Shown: positions 23,076 through 32,391, counted from the stretch's first letter. The stretch is DNA of 64,000 nt from Verrucomicrobiota bacterium (GCA_016235595.1 JACRJX010000002.1:1-64000); one strand, 5' to 3'. Notes: generated from the letters alone by a model not told the origin. Translations and numbers: made by a program.

Positions 23076-26000
23076 ACCACATCATTTACACGCAGACGTT
23101 GGACGGCCCGCCAAGGATGGTTGCGGATGTTCCGCGACATCGAAAACTCGCCGACGTGTTCGCCGCCGCGCCGCGCGTGTCCCAGGAGCAGTCCAATGTC
23201 CGGCTGACGATCTGCCGCGAATGCGACCAAAGGCGCGTGACGGCCGCCGGCGTGGAATACTGCGCCGCGCTGACCTCTTGCGAGCCGTGCGCGGACAAAT
23301 ACCCGCTCTCCGCTCTGTGTGCGCGTGTGGAGAACGTGGCTCCATCCAAGCCACCGCACATCGGTTGTCTGCATCCACGCCGCGCTGCCGGCTGCGGCTG
23401 GCCGATGGCGGCAAAGACCAAAAACCAAAGACCGAAGACCGCCGCAAAAACTCCCGTCTCCCGTCCTTCGCCTTCGGTCGCCCCTGTGCTCACCCATACC
23501 GCCGCCAACAAGCCGCTGGACCTCGCCGGTTTTTTCCACGGCCGCTCCGCATTTCTGATCTGCGGCGGGCCGTCATTTGCGTCCCTGGACCACACGAAAC
23601 TGCGGCAGCCAGGCATTCTGACAATGGGGCTGAATAACTCGCCGAGGACATTCCGTCCGAATCTCTGGACTTTCGTGGATGGTCCGGATCACTTCCTGCG
23701 CAGCATTTTCCTGGACCCAACCATCCTGAAGTTCTGTCCCATCAAACAGGTCAACGGCCGCGTGTTCAACTCCGATGCCTGGACATACATGGACACTGCG
23801 GTCGGCCAGTGTCCGGCGACAGTGTTCTATCACCGGCATTGTGGTTGGAACGCGAAGACGTTTCTCACCGAGCCGACGATCTGCTGGGGCAATGATGGCG
23901 CGCCGAAGACGGAGAAAGGCAAGACTCCACCGCCCGCGCCGCCAGGTGGCTGGAGTGGTCGCAGTGTGATGCTTGTCGCCATCCGCCTGTTGCATTACCT
24001 GGGCATCAAGAGGATCTTCCTGCTTGGTGCTGACTTCAAAATGTCGGAGGGTCAGAAATACCACTTCGACCAGGACCGCAACGGCGGCTCGATCAGCGGC
24101 AACAACGATACCTATGGGAAACTCCAGATGCGTTTCACCGAGGTGCGGCCCATCTTCGAGGCGGCCGGGCTTACCATCAAAAACTGCAATCTGGACAGCG
24201 GTCTGACGGCTTTCGATAAGGTCAGTTTTGACGACGCTGTGAAGCTCGCACTCGACGAATGGGGACATATTAACGTCAACGCCGAGCGCACCGCCGGTCT
24301 TTATGACACCAAGAAGCCGGGAGAAAAGCTGATTCTGAAAGCCCCGCATTTCCTCGGAGACCAGGTCGTGTTTACGGGCGTGCTGCGCGCGCTCCACAAG
24401 TCGAATCCGGGCTTGCTGATCACCGGCGTGGACGGCGCTGCGGACGTGCTTCAGAACAATCCTTATGTCACGGAACTGGAGCTCGGCGCTTCGCATGTGA
24501 AGGCGTTTCTGCATCACGCCTGCCCGAATTTCCGCAGCCATGTCACCAGCGGGAAGCATTGTATCCAGGCTTACGCGGAGTCCCTGGCAGCCAAGCTGGG
24601 AGTCAAGATCACACCCGACGAATTGCGCGGGGACATTCACCTGAGCAATGACGAGCGCACAAATCCGCCAGCCGGGCTGGATGGCAAACGGTACTGGGTG
24701 ATGGTCGCTGGAGCCAAGACCGGTGTGCCGATCAAGAACTGGGGCACCGAGAATTATCAGGCCGTGGTGGATGCTCTGGCCGGGAAGATTCAGTTCGTGC
24801 AGGCTGGGGACAAGGCTGGATGGCATCCGCCATTGCGGGGCGTCATCAACTACGTCGGCAAGACCAACGTGCGGGGGCTGATCCGGTTGATCTACCACTC
24901 GGACGGCGTCGTATGCCCCATCACGTCCACGATGCACCTGTCCGCGGCGATCCCCGTGAAGCCAGGCGGTCCAGATCCGCGTCCCTGCGTGGTGCTCGCC
25001 GGCGGGCGGGAATCGGTAGCCTACATCCAATATCGCGGCCATACAGTGCTCGCCAATGTGGGCGCGCTTCCGTGCAGCAAACGGCCATGCGGCCAGTCCA
25101 ATTTCGACCCGAAGAACGGCTGCAAACGTCCCGTCCAGATCGGCGCGCAGCAAATACCGGAGTGCATGAACATGATTAAACCAGCAGATGTCGTAGCAGC
25201 AATAACGGGCAGTGCGCCAACCACCGTCGCACAAACGAAGGCACCGCCTGTGGTTAAAACGATTGCGCCAATGACTCCGGGATTCACAGCAGCGCCAGTC
25301 CTCGATGTGCCGAAGACGATCTTTGATCAGGTGAACTCTGAAGTGTTTTCTGAGCGCGACGATCCAAAACACAGCTACATCCGGTCCGGACGCTACTACG
25401 AATACTATTGGGCGCTTGGCCATCACTATCGGCCTACCACCGTGTTGGAGATCGGCGTCCGACTCGGCTACTCACTGGCCTCCATCATCGCCGGCAGCGG
25501 CCGTGTCAGCTATGCCCAGGGGATCGACAACCAACAATATGTCGCGGGGTCACTCACGAAGGCAAAGGACACCATCACACGATTTGTGTCCAGCAGCGTG
25601 GTCTTGGATTTTCGCGCGGTGGACAGCCAGGCGCTCAAAGCCCTAGACCGCAACTTTGACCTGATTCATATCGATGGGGACCACTCCGCTACAGGTTGCG
25701 CCCATGATCTTCAGCTCGCGATCGGTCGCACGCGCGTGATTGTGGTCGATGACTACGATCTCTGCGGCGGCGTGCATAAAGCGGTGAACGCCTTTGTGGT
25801 GAAATACAGCCGCATCATCATCAAAGCTTATTATCTGCCTACGGTTCGAGGCATGGTCGTCATTGAATTGCAGCCTGAGCGCGTTTACGGCCGCGTGACC
25901 GCTCTTCTGAAGCGATTGCCCGCCGGCCCGATCTGCGGGGCCGAGGTAGGCGTTAATCTGGGGCAGATGGCCGCTCAAATGTTCCGGGCGCATCGGGAGC

Positions 26001-26473
26001 TGCATTACACTCTCATAGATCGCTGGGGGCCGGTTGGAAGGGACACGCCCTGTGTACGCACGGACCCAAAGTTCTATACCCGGCCTGATTCGGATTGGGA
26101 CCGCTTCTATGCACGCGCGATGGACGCCACATCATTCGCCGCGGACCGCCGGCGGGTCATCCGCGCACCCTCCGCCGATGCTGCGCGGCAGGTCCCAGAT
26201 GGGAGACTGGACTTCGTGTTCATCGACGCGGACCACTCTTATGAAGGCTGCCGGGATGACATCAAGGCATGGCTGCCGAAGCTGAAGCCTGGTGGGTTGC
26301 TGAGCGGCCACGACTTTGGCCGCAGTGCTTATCCCCTGGAGGGGGTCAAGCCGGCCGTATGTGAGGCTGCGGCGTCACTTGGCTTGTTGATCGAAAACGA
26401 CATCGACCTTACGTGGTTCATTCGCTTGCCTCCCGCCGGCGTTACACCACCCTTTTCTGAACCGCACCCGTAG
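23072..26473 (+). CDS. Four-domain glycan/methyl-transfer fusion: DUF115-like, GT9-like, two class I methyltransferases
   Basis: This 1133-aa protein starts at a GTG overlapping the previous stop. Residues 45-105 are Cys-rich (CRECDQRR, CEPCADKY), likely zinc-binding. After a heptad-encoded linker (114-136) comes a DUF115/MptE-like domain (about 155-330; AFLICGGPSFASLDH, YLGIKRIFLLGADFKM). Next is a heptosyltransferase-like GT9 domain (about 418-710; PHFLGDQVVFTGVLRALHKS, SDGVVCPITSTMHLSAAIP). Two Methyltransf_24-type Rossmann folds follow: VLEIGVRLGYSLASIIAGSG with FDLIHIDGDHS (about 790-890), and GAEVGVNLGQMAAQMF with DFVFIDADHSYEGC (about 955-1080). Last gene of the phage. It probably modifies a glycan, either of the virion or the host surface; substrate unknown. 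Confidence 0.8.
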   Translation: MNHIIYTQTLDGPPRMVADVPRHRKLADVFAAAPRVSQEQSNVRLTICRECDQRRVTAAGVEYCAALTSCEPCADKYPLSALCARVENVAPSKPPHIGCLHPRRAAGCGWPMAAKTKNQRPKTAAKTPVSRPSPSVAPVLTHTAANKPLDLAGFFHGRSAFLICGGPSFASLDHTKLRQPGILTMGLNNSPRTFRPNLWTFVDGPDHFLRSIFLDPTILKFCPIKQVNGRVFNSDAWTYMDTAVGQCPATVFYHRHCGWNAKTFLTEPTICWGNDGAPKTEKGKTPPPAPPGGWSGRSVMLVAIRLLHYLGIKRIFLLGADFKMSEGQKYHFDQDRNGGSISGNNDTYGKLQMRFTEVRPIFEAAGLTIKNCNLDSGLTAFDKVSFDDAVKLALDEWGHINVNAERTAGLYDTKKPGEKLILKAPHFLGDQVVFTGVLRALHKSNPGLLITGVDGAADVLQNNPYVTELELGASHVKAFLHHACPNFRSHVTSGKHCIQAYAESLAAKLGVKITPDELRGDIHLSNDERTNPPAGLDGKRYWVMVAGAKTGVPIKNWGTENYQAVVDALAGKIQFVQAGDKAGWHPPLRGVINYVGKTNVRGLIRLIYHSDGVVCPITSTMHLSAAIPVKPGGPDPRPCVVLAGGRESVAYIQYRGHTVLANVGALPCSKRPCGQSNFDPKNGCKRPVQIGAQQIPECMNMIKPADVVAAITGSAPTTVAQTKAPPVVKTIAPMTPGFTAAPVLDVPKTIFDQVNSEVFSERDDPKHSYIRSGRYYEYYWALGHHYRPTTVLEIGVRLGYSLASIIAGSGRVSYAQGIDNQQYVAGSLTKAKDTITRFVSSSVVLDFRAVDSQALKALDRNFDLIHIDGDHSATGCAHDLQLAIGRTRVIVVDDYDLCGGVHKAVNAFVVKYSRIIIKAYYLPTVRGMVVIELQPERVYGRVTALLKRLPAGPICGAEVGVNLGQMAAQMFRAHRELHYTLIDRWGPVGRDTPCVRTDPKFYTRPDSDWDRFYARAMDATSFAADRRRVIRAPSADAARQVPDGRLDFVFIDADHSYEGCRDDIKAWLPKLKPGGLLSGHDFGRSAYPLEGVKPAVCEAAASLGLLIENDIDLTWFIRLPPAGVTPPFSEPHP
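23413..23475 (+). repeat. Composite heptad array inside the fusion gene
   Basis: Nine units are in register: AAAGACC, AAAAACC, AAAGACC, GAAGACC, GCCGCAA, AAACTCC, CGTCTCC, CGTCCTT, CGCCTTC. The purine arm (GACCGAAG) and the pyrimidine arm (CTTCGGTC, 23472-23479) are reverse complements, so the array could form a hairpin. It encodes an interdomain linker. Confidence 0.8.
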
Positions 26474-26653
26474 GGTCTTATCTGACCCTTTTCAATCTTT
26501 TCGACCGGTTACACCGGCGGATTTTTATAGCCCCCCCCCCTCCCCGCAGTAGTAAGACCGATCCCATCCACTCATGGTTCCAGGAGTGACAAACCATGAG
26601 GTCCCCTGCAGAAGTCAGTCAGAAGCTCGCTTGATTTGCGCCATTCCACCGCT
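26474..26653. other. Phage-host junction region, no gene
   Basis: These 180 bases hold a weak hairpin GGGTC-TTATCT-GACCC followed by TTTT, a C10 tract at about 26531-26540, and a perfect hairpin at 26571-26600. The right end of the prophage must lie in this stretch, because host-type sequence starts with the signal-peptide gene. I did not find a TG/CA Mu end or a 5-bp duplication with confidence. Confidence 0.6.
26571..26600. repeat. Perfect 9-bp inverted repeat at the prophage edge
   Basis: CTCATGGTT (26571-26579) pairs with AACCATGAG (26592-26600) around a 12-base loop. There is no T run after it on either strand, so it is not a standard terminator. It may be a transposase or host-factor site, a host intergenic element, or incidental. 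Confidence 0.55.
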
Positions 26654-27649
26654 ATGATGGCGTCGATGAATGCGTTTCTCTCTTCCACCTTGTTGGCGGC
26701 GATCCTTGTTGGCTTCAGTTGCTCTGCTCACGCCGCTGCGCCTGCCGCCTCCACTACTGCCACAAAGCGCACCGACGCCGCGCATTTCACGTTACGCGAT
26801 GGCACGCAGATTGTGGGCAAGCTGGAAATCAAGAACGTCGAGGTCACAACGGTTTACGGTTCGCTGACCGTCCCGCTCGACGATGTGGTGAAGATTCGCA
26901 TCGGCAAGAAATCCGATCGCGATCTGAAGACCCGGATAGACAAGCTCGTCACCGACCTCGGCAGCAAAGACTTCGCCGCGCGTGACACCGCCACGGTTGA
27001 ACTGGCCAAGCTTGGCCGGACTGCCTATACGGAACTCCGCAAGGCGTCATTCTCTGAAGACCAAGAGGTGAAAGAGCGCGCCAACAAGCTCATTGACGAG
27101 ATGGGCGTGTTGGATGATGAGGCTGATGTTCCGTGTGAAGACGACGAGGTGACAACACCCACGTTTACAATTGTGGGCGCGGTGAAGTTTGAGACACTGT
27201 CCATCGGCACCAAGTTCGGCCCGCTCAAGGTGGCAAAAAAGGATCTCGCGGTCATGTCGCTGGCCGAGCCGCAGAAGATCTCCCGCACCGTTTCCGTCCC
27301 CGCCCGCGCCACCGCCGGTCGAATGATTGCCACCGGTGTGCGAGTGAAACGCGGCGATCGCCTCGTCATCAATGCCAGCGGCACGGTCAGCTATCGCAAC
27401 TACGGCGGCACCCAGTTTACTCCGGAAGGCAGTTCGAACTACGGCGCGTGGAACGAGAACTTCCAGACCGGCTCGCTGCTTGGCCGCTTCAGCGCCAGCG
27501 GCCCGATGTTCAAGGTCGGTGAGCGGTACAACGACAAGGTCGAGACTGACGGCGAGTTGTTCCTCGGCGTCGCCACACACGACAGTGGTAGCTCCTACGG
27601 CAACGGCGAATTCAAAGTCCGCATCCAGGTCCAGCCTGCCTCGCCATAG
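26654..27649 (+). CDS. Secreted protein with C-terminal LecA (PA-IL)-like galactose-binding domain
   Basis: The ATG at 26654 precedes a typical signal peptide (NAFLSSTLLAAILVGFSCSAHA, cut after Ala). A TTG at 26636 is also in frame but upstream of any ribosome site. Residues about 30-200 contain helical and strand segments, including an LRDGTQIVGKLEIKNVEV stretch like the SHOCT/SH3-like periplasmic modules of PVC bacteria. The C-terminal 110 residues (GDRLVINASGTVSY, YNDKVETDGELFLGV, SSYGNGEFKVRIQV) match the PA-IL/LecA lectin pattern. It lies at the edge of the prophage. Its role in surface or carbohydrate binding is inferred. Confidence 0.65.
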   Translation: MMASMNAFLSSTLLAAILVGFSCSAHAAAPAASTTATKRTDAAHFTLRDGTQIVGKLEIKNVEVTTVYGSLTVPLDDVVKIRIGKKSDRDLKTRIDKLVTDLGSKDFAARDTATVELAKLGRTAYTELRKASFSEDQEVKERANKLIDEMGVLDDEADVPCEDDEVTTPTFTIVGAVKFETLSIGTKFGPLKVAKKDLAVMSLAEPQKISRTVSVPARATAGRMIATGVRVKRGDRLVINASGTVSYRNYGGTQFTPEGSSNYGAWNENFQTGSLLGRFSASGPMFKVGERYNDKVETDGELFLGVATHDSGSSYGNGEFKVRIQVQPASP

Positions 27650-27685
27650 CAAATCGAGACCTGTCCCTTTTCTTCTGGCGGCAGG

Positions 27686-30600
27686 TTACTTCCGCCCAGC
27701 GCTTCCCGCATCTTCGCTGATAGCCAGTTGCACGCGCCCGTCTGCAGTCAGTGAGAAATCAGGTCGCTCCTTCGGCACATCCCACACCGCAAGTAATCGA
27801 CCGCGCCGTACGTCCAACACTGCCACACGGAATTCCGTCGCGCTCCCGCCGCCGCCCCCTGCCAATGCAACATAGCCACCCGATTCGCGCATCGTTGCGG
27901 CGGCCCAAACACTCCCCACTTCCGGCAATTGAACCTGCCAGACCGTTTTTGCAGTGCGTGGCGACAACGACGCTATCTCCCCGGTTGTCTTCACACGAAA
28001 GAGTTGATTCCCAACCACGAACGCCATCCGCCACGCCGCCTGCATCGAACGCCTTGACGCGCCGATCAGCGCTACCGCCCTCTGCAGTGCTTCGCTCCGG
28101 CTGGCGTCAGACAGACCTTCATGTCGCAGGCCACGTTCCTGCCAAAGCAGCTTGCCTGTATCGGCATCCAGCGCCGTCGCCTGACCGCCGCAGAACAGCA
28201 GCACCGTGTCCAACAATATTGCCGCCGCTGGTGACGAATCCAACCCGACTCGTTTTTCCATCACCTCAGTCGAACTCCACATTACTCGCGTTCCGTCCGG
28301 TCCAACGCGCACAAGCCTGCGATCCTCCATGAACAGCCGTCCGCCCCCCAGATCATCCGCGCCCGGCAGCAACCCAATTTCCCGGCCTCCCTTGCGATTT
28401 CCCTCATTTCCCTGCCCCGCTTCACGCATCGTCGGCGCAGGCGACACCTCATGCAGCAACGTTTGTCGCAGTGCCGCCGCTGTGCCACTGACACCACCAA
28501 AAGCAAGCCTCGTGTTCGGTGCCAGAGTCTCCATCAACGCCAGTCCGTGTCTCGCCAGTCCGCTGCGAGCCGAGCGAATGCCCGCCAACGTCACACCGAG
28601 CGCCGCATCCCCACGCCGTGCCGCTTTCGGCTCCGCCCGCAGGAACCACAGGAGCGTTTCTGCTGCTTCGTCAAACGCCCGCGCCGCAAACTGTCGCGCC
28701 GCAAGTGTCATCCACGCCTGCTCATGTGTCTCGCCAACCGGATACGACGTAATGATTTCCGTCAGCTCACGCAGATTGCCTTGCTTGGCAGCCGTGGCCA
28801 ACCGCCGGCGCGCGGCCGTCTCAGCGCGAGTCGTCGCCCTGCGGCCTTGCGTCTCTGCCAGCCGCTCCAATCGTTGTGCTGCCAGCGATCGGCTCCATAT
28901 ACGTCCGCCAGCCAACTCGGTGGTCCCCAGCACCTCCAGCCACACACCCGTCTCATGATCCAGAATCTGCTGAAGCGCCTCGCGCGCCATCATCTTATTC
29001 CCTTGCGCCTCATACGCGTCCGCAATCCGCAGCAAACGCTCGCTCCGCGCAGCCGTCGTGGTCGCGTACATTGCCGCGCGATCCAACCACGCCGGTGACC
29101 TGCCGGAATCGCGTATCGCCATTTCTATATGACACCGGAATAACAGCGCATCCGTCTCCGAGTGATCGGCGTTCGCCTTCTGTTGCAGAGCGCGCGCCCT
29201 TGTCAGATCCTCAATCGCCTCCGGCACTCGCGCCGACCGCAAATTCAATTCGCCGCGCTCCCGCCACCGGCGCGGATCCTCTGGCGCCGACTCCACGCGG
29301 CGCGTTATGTCCGCGATCGCATCGTCAAAGCTGCGCAGCATCGCCACTGAACGGCTGCCCATCGCCATTAGCGACCCGCCCCCGTCACCGAGGTGACGTA
29401 ATTCACCCGCCGAAATCAGTGATGTGCAAACCTCCCGCCCGCTCTGTGCGTCGAGTTGCACCACGCCCCGGCCTTTCGTAAGTGTGTAAAGCCTTCCGTG
29501 ACACAACACCGGACGGCCCGCATTCGCGTCCATCAATTTGCTCCATACCGGACTGCCGTCCTCCAGCGTCCGCGCGGCAGCGCTGCTGCCGCCAAGCACC
29601 ACGAGCGATCTGGCATTCGCCTCCTCCCCTGCGATGCCCACCAGAAACCGCTGTTGCTCGCGCGCCTGCCGCCATAGCAGCCGGCCGGTGACGATGTCGA
29701 AAGCCATCACCTGGTCCGTGTCGGCAGGCAAGATGATCGCAACTCGTTCGTGAGTCAGAATCGGATTCACGGGTCCCAGCCGCGCTGGTGGCATGACGTT
29801 GACTCCTGAAATCACGAGTGCGGTGTATTGACAGAACCAGCAGGGTTCGCCCGTGAGTTGGTCGAAGCACGCAAACACGCCTCCGTTCGTCAGGCACAAA
29901 ACACGTCCCGCCGTCACCCTCAGTGCGCTCGCGCTCGTCATCTCCACCCCACCTTGCCAACTCAAGTTCCCTTCCAGCCGATGTGAAATCAGCCGGTGCC
30001 ACAGCTTTCTCCCGTCAGCCACATCAAGGCACACGAGGTGATAGGATTGGATATGCAGCGCAATCACAAACACCCGATCACCCATGATCGTCGGGGGACT
30101 GATCCAACGCGCGACCCGCGTGAATTCGTCCCGCCCCTCGCCCTGCCCAACCCGCCACCGCAATCTGCCGCTGCGTGCGTCGCGGGCTGTGAGCCGACTG
30201 CTGCCGGCAAACCTGTTCGCGTCGGGCAGGACGGGAACCGGCCCCCCAAGGACAACGAAGCCCTTCCTTTCGGTGTTGGCCGCGCCGCCAGACGTCGAGT
30301 TCTCCACGAAACAAACCATCTCAGGCGTCGCAGCGACCACAAATCGTTGCTGTCCCACCACCTCGCGCTCTGATGCCCTGACCCCGATATGAACGCGCGA
30401 CGACGACCCGGCTGATTCTTGCATTGGCGCGGGCATTTCCCACAGGCGTTTGCCGGTCCCGTTCTCCAGGCAGGCAATGTTCTTCAGTGTCCGCACGAAC
30501 ACGCGACCATCGCTGACGCACGCGAACGGCGCCATTTCGTCATCGGTCTGTACCCGCCACTGCGGTGTCGGCGCGAAAGCTTTTGGCAGCGCCGCATCGT

Positions 30601-31408
30601 TCGGCGCCGTCACCAACGCCACCAGTGCTCGCCGCGTGAATTCGCGCACACTCTGCTCCGAGCCACCGATGATTCGACGCGCCGTGGGAAATTCTTTTTC
30701 CAACCGGGCCAGTATTCTGCGCGCTGCGGCCAGTTGATCACATCGAGCCAGCGCCAACGCCTGCTGCGACAGCATCAACGGCAGATCCGCGCCGGCATCA
30801 CCCATCACAGGCTGGAGCGCAAGAAACTCGCGCCACGCCGCCGATGCGGACGCAAAATCACCTGCGTCCGCCAACAACACGCCGCAGCACCATCGGGCGC
30901 GTTGCGCAGCAACCGTGGCTGGAAATCTGCCGGCAATTCGCACCAGGCTCGGCATGTCATTGGCGGCGAGCGCCGCGTCCACTTCGACCGTCGCTTGTCC
31001 CTCAAACCGAGCCGCGTATTCCGCGCGCAGTCCCTTCGATCCCGCCAGCAATGCCCGCCGCGCCGCGTCGGTCGCCGGCAGGAACAGGCGCGTTGACTCG
31101 TCCGCCCCGCTTTCGGTTGTCGCAGCCACGACGCGGTCTTCGGCCTTCTCGATCAACCCCTGAAAAACCTCAATCGCCGCGCTGTGCTGACCCGCTGCGG
31201 CAAACTGATTGCCCTGTGCCATCAACGCGTCAAGGTCTGGATCGGTTTTCAACAAGAACGTCTGTGTTGGAGACTTGGTTGCCCGCTCCTCCACAGCCGC
31301 AGGCTTGCCTGGCGCAAACTTTGGCGCAGGTTCTGCCGCCAGTGCCGTCACGGCCACCGTTGCCAGCAGACATTGGATTGGATGCGAAAACACGCGCACA
31401 ATGCCCAC
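27686..31408 (-). CDS. Large PQQ-type beta-propeller protein with TPR-like segments (1240 aa)
   Basis: It starts at GTG 31408, with a secretion signal at residues 10-25 (QCLLATVAVTALA). TPR-like helices occur at about 55-110 and 640-690 (RWRERGELNLRSARVPEAIEDLTRARAL). Many PQQ/BamB-like repeats follow the pattern GxxLW, such as CLENGTGKRLWEM, CLDVADGRKLWHR, AFDIVTGRLLWRQ and ALDADTGKLLWQE. It is probably a secreted or periplasmic scaffold or sensor rather than a PQQ enzyme, since no catalytic residues of PQQ dehydrogenases are visible. Large paralogue families of this kind are common in Verrucomicrobia and Planctomycetes. It is transcribed toward the prophage. Confidence 0.75.
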   Translation of the reverse strand: MGIVRVFSHPIQCLLATVAVTALAAEPAPKFAPGKPAAVEERATKSPTQTFLLKTDPDLDALMAQGNQFAAAGQHSAAIEVFQGLIEKAEDRVVAATTESGADESTRLFLPATDAARRALLAGSKGLRAEYAARFEGQATVEVDAALAANDMPSLVRIAGRFPATVAAQRARWCCGVLLADAGDFASASAAWREFLALQPVMGDAGADLPLMLSQQALALARCDQLAAARRILARLEKEFPTARRIIGGSEQSVREFTRRALVALVTAPNDAALPKAFAPTPQWRVQTDDEMAPFACVSDGRVFVRTLKNIACLENGTGKRLWEMPAPMQESAGSSSRVHIGVRASEREVVGQQRFVVAATPEMVCFVENSTSGGAANTERKGFVVLGGPVPVLPDANRFAGSSRLTARDARSGRLRWRVGQGEGRDEFTRVARWISPPTIMGDRVFVIALHIQSYHLVCLDVADGRKLWHRLISHRLEGNLSWQGGVEMTSASALRVTAGRVLCLTNGGVFACFDQLTGEPCWFCQYTALVISGVNVMPPARLGPVNPILTHERVAIILPADTDQVMAFDIVTGRLLWRQAREQQRFLVGIAGEEANARSLVVLGGSSAAARTLEDGSPVWSKLMDANAGRPVLCHGRLYTLTKGRGVVQLDAQSGREVCTSLISAGELRHLGDGGGSLMAMGSRSVAMLRSFDDAIADITRRVESAPEDPRRWRERGELNLRSARVPEAIEDLTRARALQQKANADHSETDALLFRCHIEMAIRDSGRSPAWLDRAAMYATTTAARSERLLRIADAYEAQGNKMMAREALQQILDHETGVWLEVLGTTELAGGRIWSRSLAAQRLERLAETQGRRATTRAETAARRRLATAAKQGNLRELTEIITSYPVGETHEQAWMTLAARQFAARAFDEAAETLLWFLRAEPKAARRGDAALGVTLAGIRSARSGLARHGLALMETLAPNTRLAFGGVSGTAAALRQTLLHEVSPAPTMREAGQGNEGNRKGGREIGLLPGADDLGGGRLFMEDRRLVRVGPDGTRVMWSSTEVMEKRVGLDSSPAAAILLDTVLLFCGGQATALDADTGKLLWQERGLRHEGLSDASRSEALQRAVALIGASRRSMQAAWRMAFVVGNQLFRVKTTGEIASLSPRTAKTVWQVQLPEVGSVWAAATMRESGGYVALAGGGGGSATEFRVAVLDVRRGRLLAVWDVPKERPDFSLTADGRVQLAISEDAGSAGRK

Positions 31409-31494
31409 AGTCTAATCGAAGCCGTGCCAAAGGTAAACGAAGCCCTTCGAGCATCGAGCCGCACAATCTGCGGGCATCCTGCTCTGCTCACATC

Positions 31495-31875
31495 TTATTG
31501 ATTGTTCCTTGCCACCCAAAGTCTCTGGCAGCCAAACTCCTTCGCCTCGTCGTGAGTCGGCATCCAGATGTCCAACCGTGCGCCTCTGATCACACGGCCG
31601 GTGTCTTCGACCTGAAAGGTCCCGATGAATCCTTGGATCTCGACTTTGGTTCCCACAGGCAGCAATCGCCAATCGGCCGCGATGCCCCCCCAATACGCCT
31701 TCTCGCCGCTGGCGAAATAGCCTGCGGCATGCCGCCCACAGCACTTGGAGCAGGAACAGTAAGCGGTCACAGTCATCCAAGATCCCACCGATGTGGCTGT
31801 GTCCGCTATCCGCTCCGATCCCAGACACGCAAGGAAAACACTCAACAAAACGACCGCACTACGTCTGAACCGCAT
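31495..31875 (-). CDS. Secreted 3D-domain protein
   Basis: Start ATG 31875 is preceded by GAGGTGG at the right distance; a GTG at 31890 is also in frame. The signal peptide RRSAVVLLSVFLACLG lies at residues 4-20. The mature part shows the 3D pattern MTVTAYCSCSKCCG, then IAADWRLLPVGTKVEIQGF and FQVEDTGRVIRG. It is probably a cell-wall enzyme fragment or MltA-like protein. It is a homologue in style of the prophage 3D protein at 5.2 kb. Length (126 aa) is close to the bare domain. Confidence 0.7.
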   Translation of the reverse strand: MRFRRSAVVLLSVFLACLGSERIADTATSVGSWMTVTAYCSCSKCCGRHAAGYFASGEKAYWGGIAADWRLLPVGTKVEIQGFIGTFQVEDTGRVIRGARLDIWMPTHDEAKEFGCQRLWVARNNQ

Positions 31876-32150
31876 TACACCACCTCGCACCCGGTCGGCC
31901 CCAACATCCTCTCCGACATGGTCACGTCAGACCAGCAACGGGCTACGCCTTCCGTCCTACTGCTACTCGGACTCGTTGCCAGCTACATCGCAATCGGCCA
32001 GGCTCCTTGTTCTTCTTCCTTGCCAACTGCCTTGCCCACCCTCACCAAAACAACACATCCATGTGAAAAGTTTGGAGAGGAGGGCGGAAAATACGCATAG
32101 CCCCCGACCCCAATCAAGCACAATTTTCGCATTTTTTTTGCCCCTCCCAT

Positions 32151-32342
32151 TCAACTCTTGGCGAGCAGTTCTCCATAGACTTTGAGATCGTCGAATGAGA
32201 AACAGCAAAAAATAATCTCGCGGAGGGCGGTAGGCGATTGAATGAAATCCCTGACCGTCGATACAGCCACTTGGGCCGCAAGTCGGATGGGATAATCGTA
32301 GACGCCGGTGCTTGCACGGAAAAGCTGTTGCCATTCTTGCAC
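32151..32342 (-). pseudogene. Macro-domain C-terminal remnant
   Basis: Read on the minus strand, the frame ending with TGA near 32151 gives STGVYDYPIRLAAQVAVSTV and REIIFCCFSFDDLKVYGELL. This is the characteristic last third of a macro (ADP-ribose-binding) domain (compare STGxYxYP, VxFVCFxxEDxxxY). The N-terminal part with the ADP-ribose loop is gone; upstream in frame is unrelated low-complexity sequence directly abutting the LarA-like stop. It is probably a decayed, truncated gene. A functional 63-aa protein is unlikely. Confidence 0.6.
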
Positions 32343-32361
32343 TTCGAATCCTCGGCCAGTC

Positions 32362-32391
32362 GTGCCTGAGGACGTCGCCTCCGTTCGGCAC
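32362..32391. repeat. Imperfect palindrome centred on GACGTC
   Basis: GTGCC at 32362-32366 and GGCAC at 32387-32391 flank an inner GAGG-ACGTC-GCCTC dyad. It resembles a REP-type element placed just after the LarA-like gene and could serve as a bidirectional 3' structure. No T run is present. Confidence 0.4.

Noticed and set aside
389..23475. Period-7 arrays as CRISPR
   Set aside because: Units are 7-8 bases with no spacers, and no cas genes are present.
26474..26600. Mu-type right end with TG/CA terminus and 5-bp target duplication
   Set aside because: Candidate dinucleotides are too common to choose, and the left end is outside the window for comparison.
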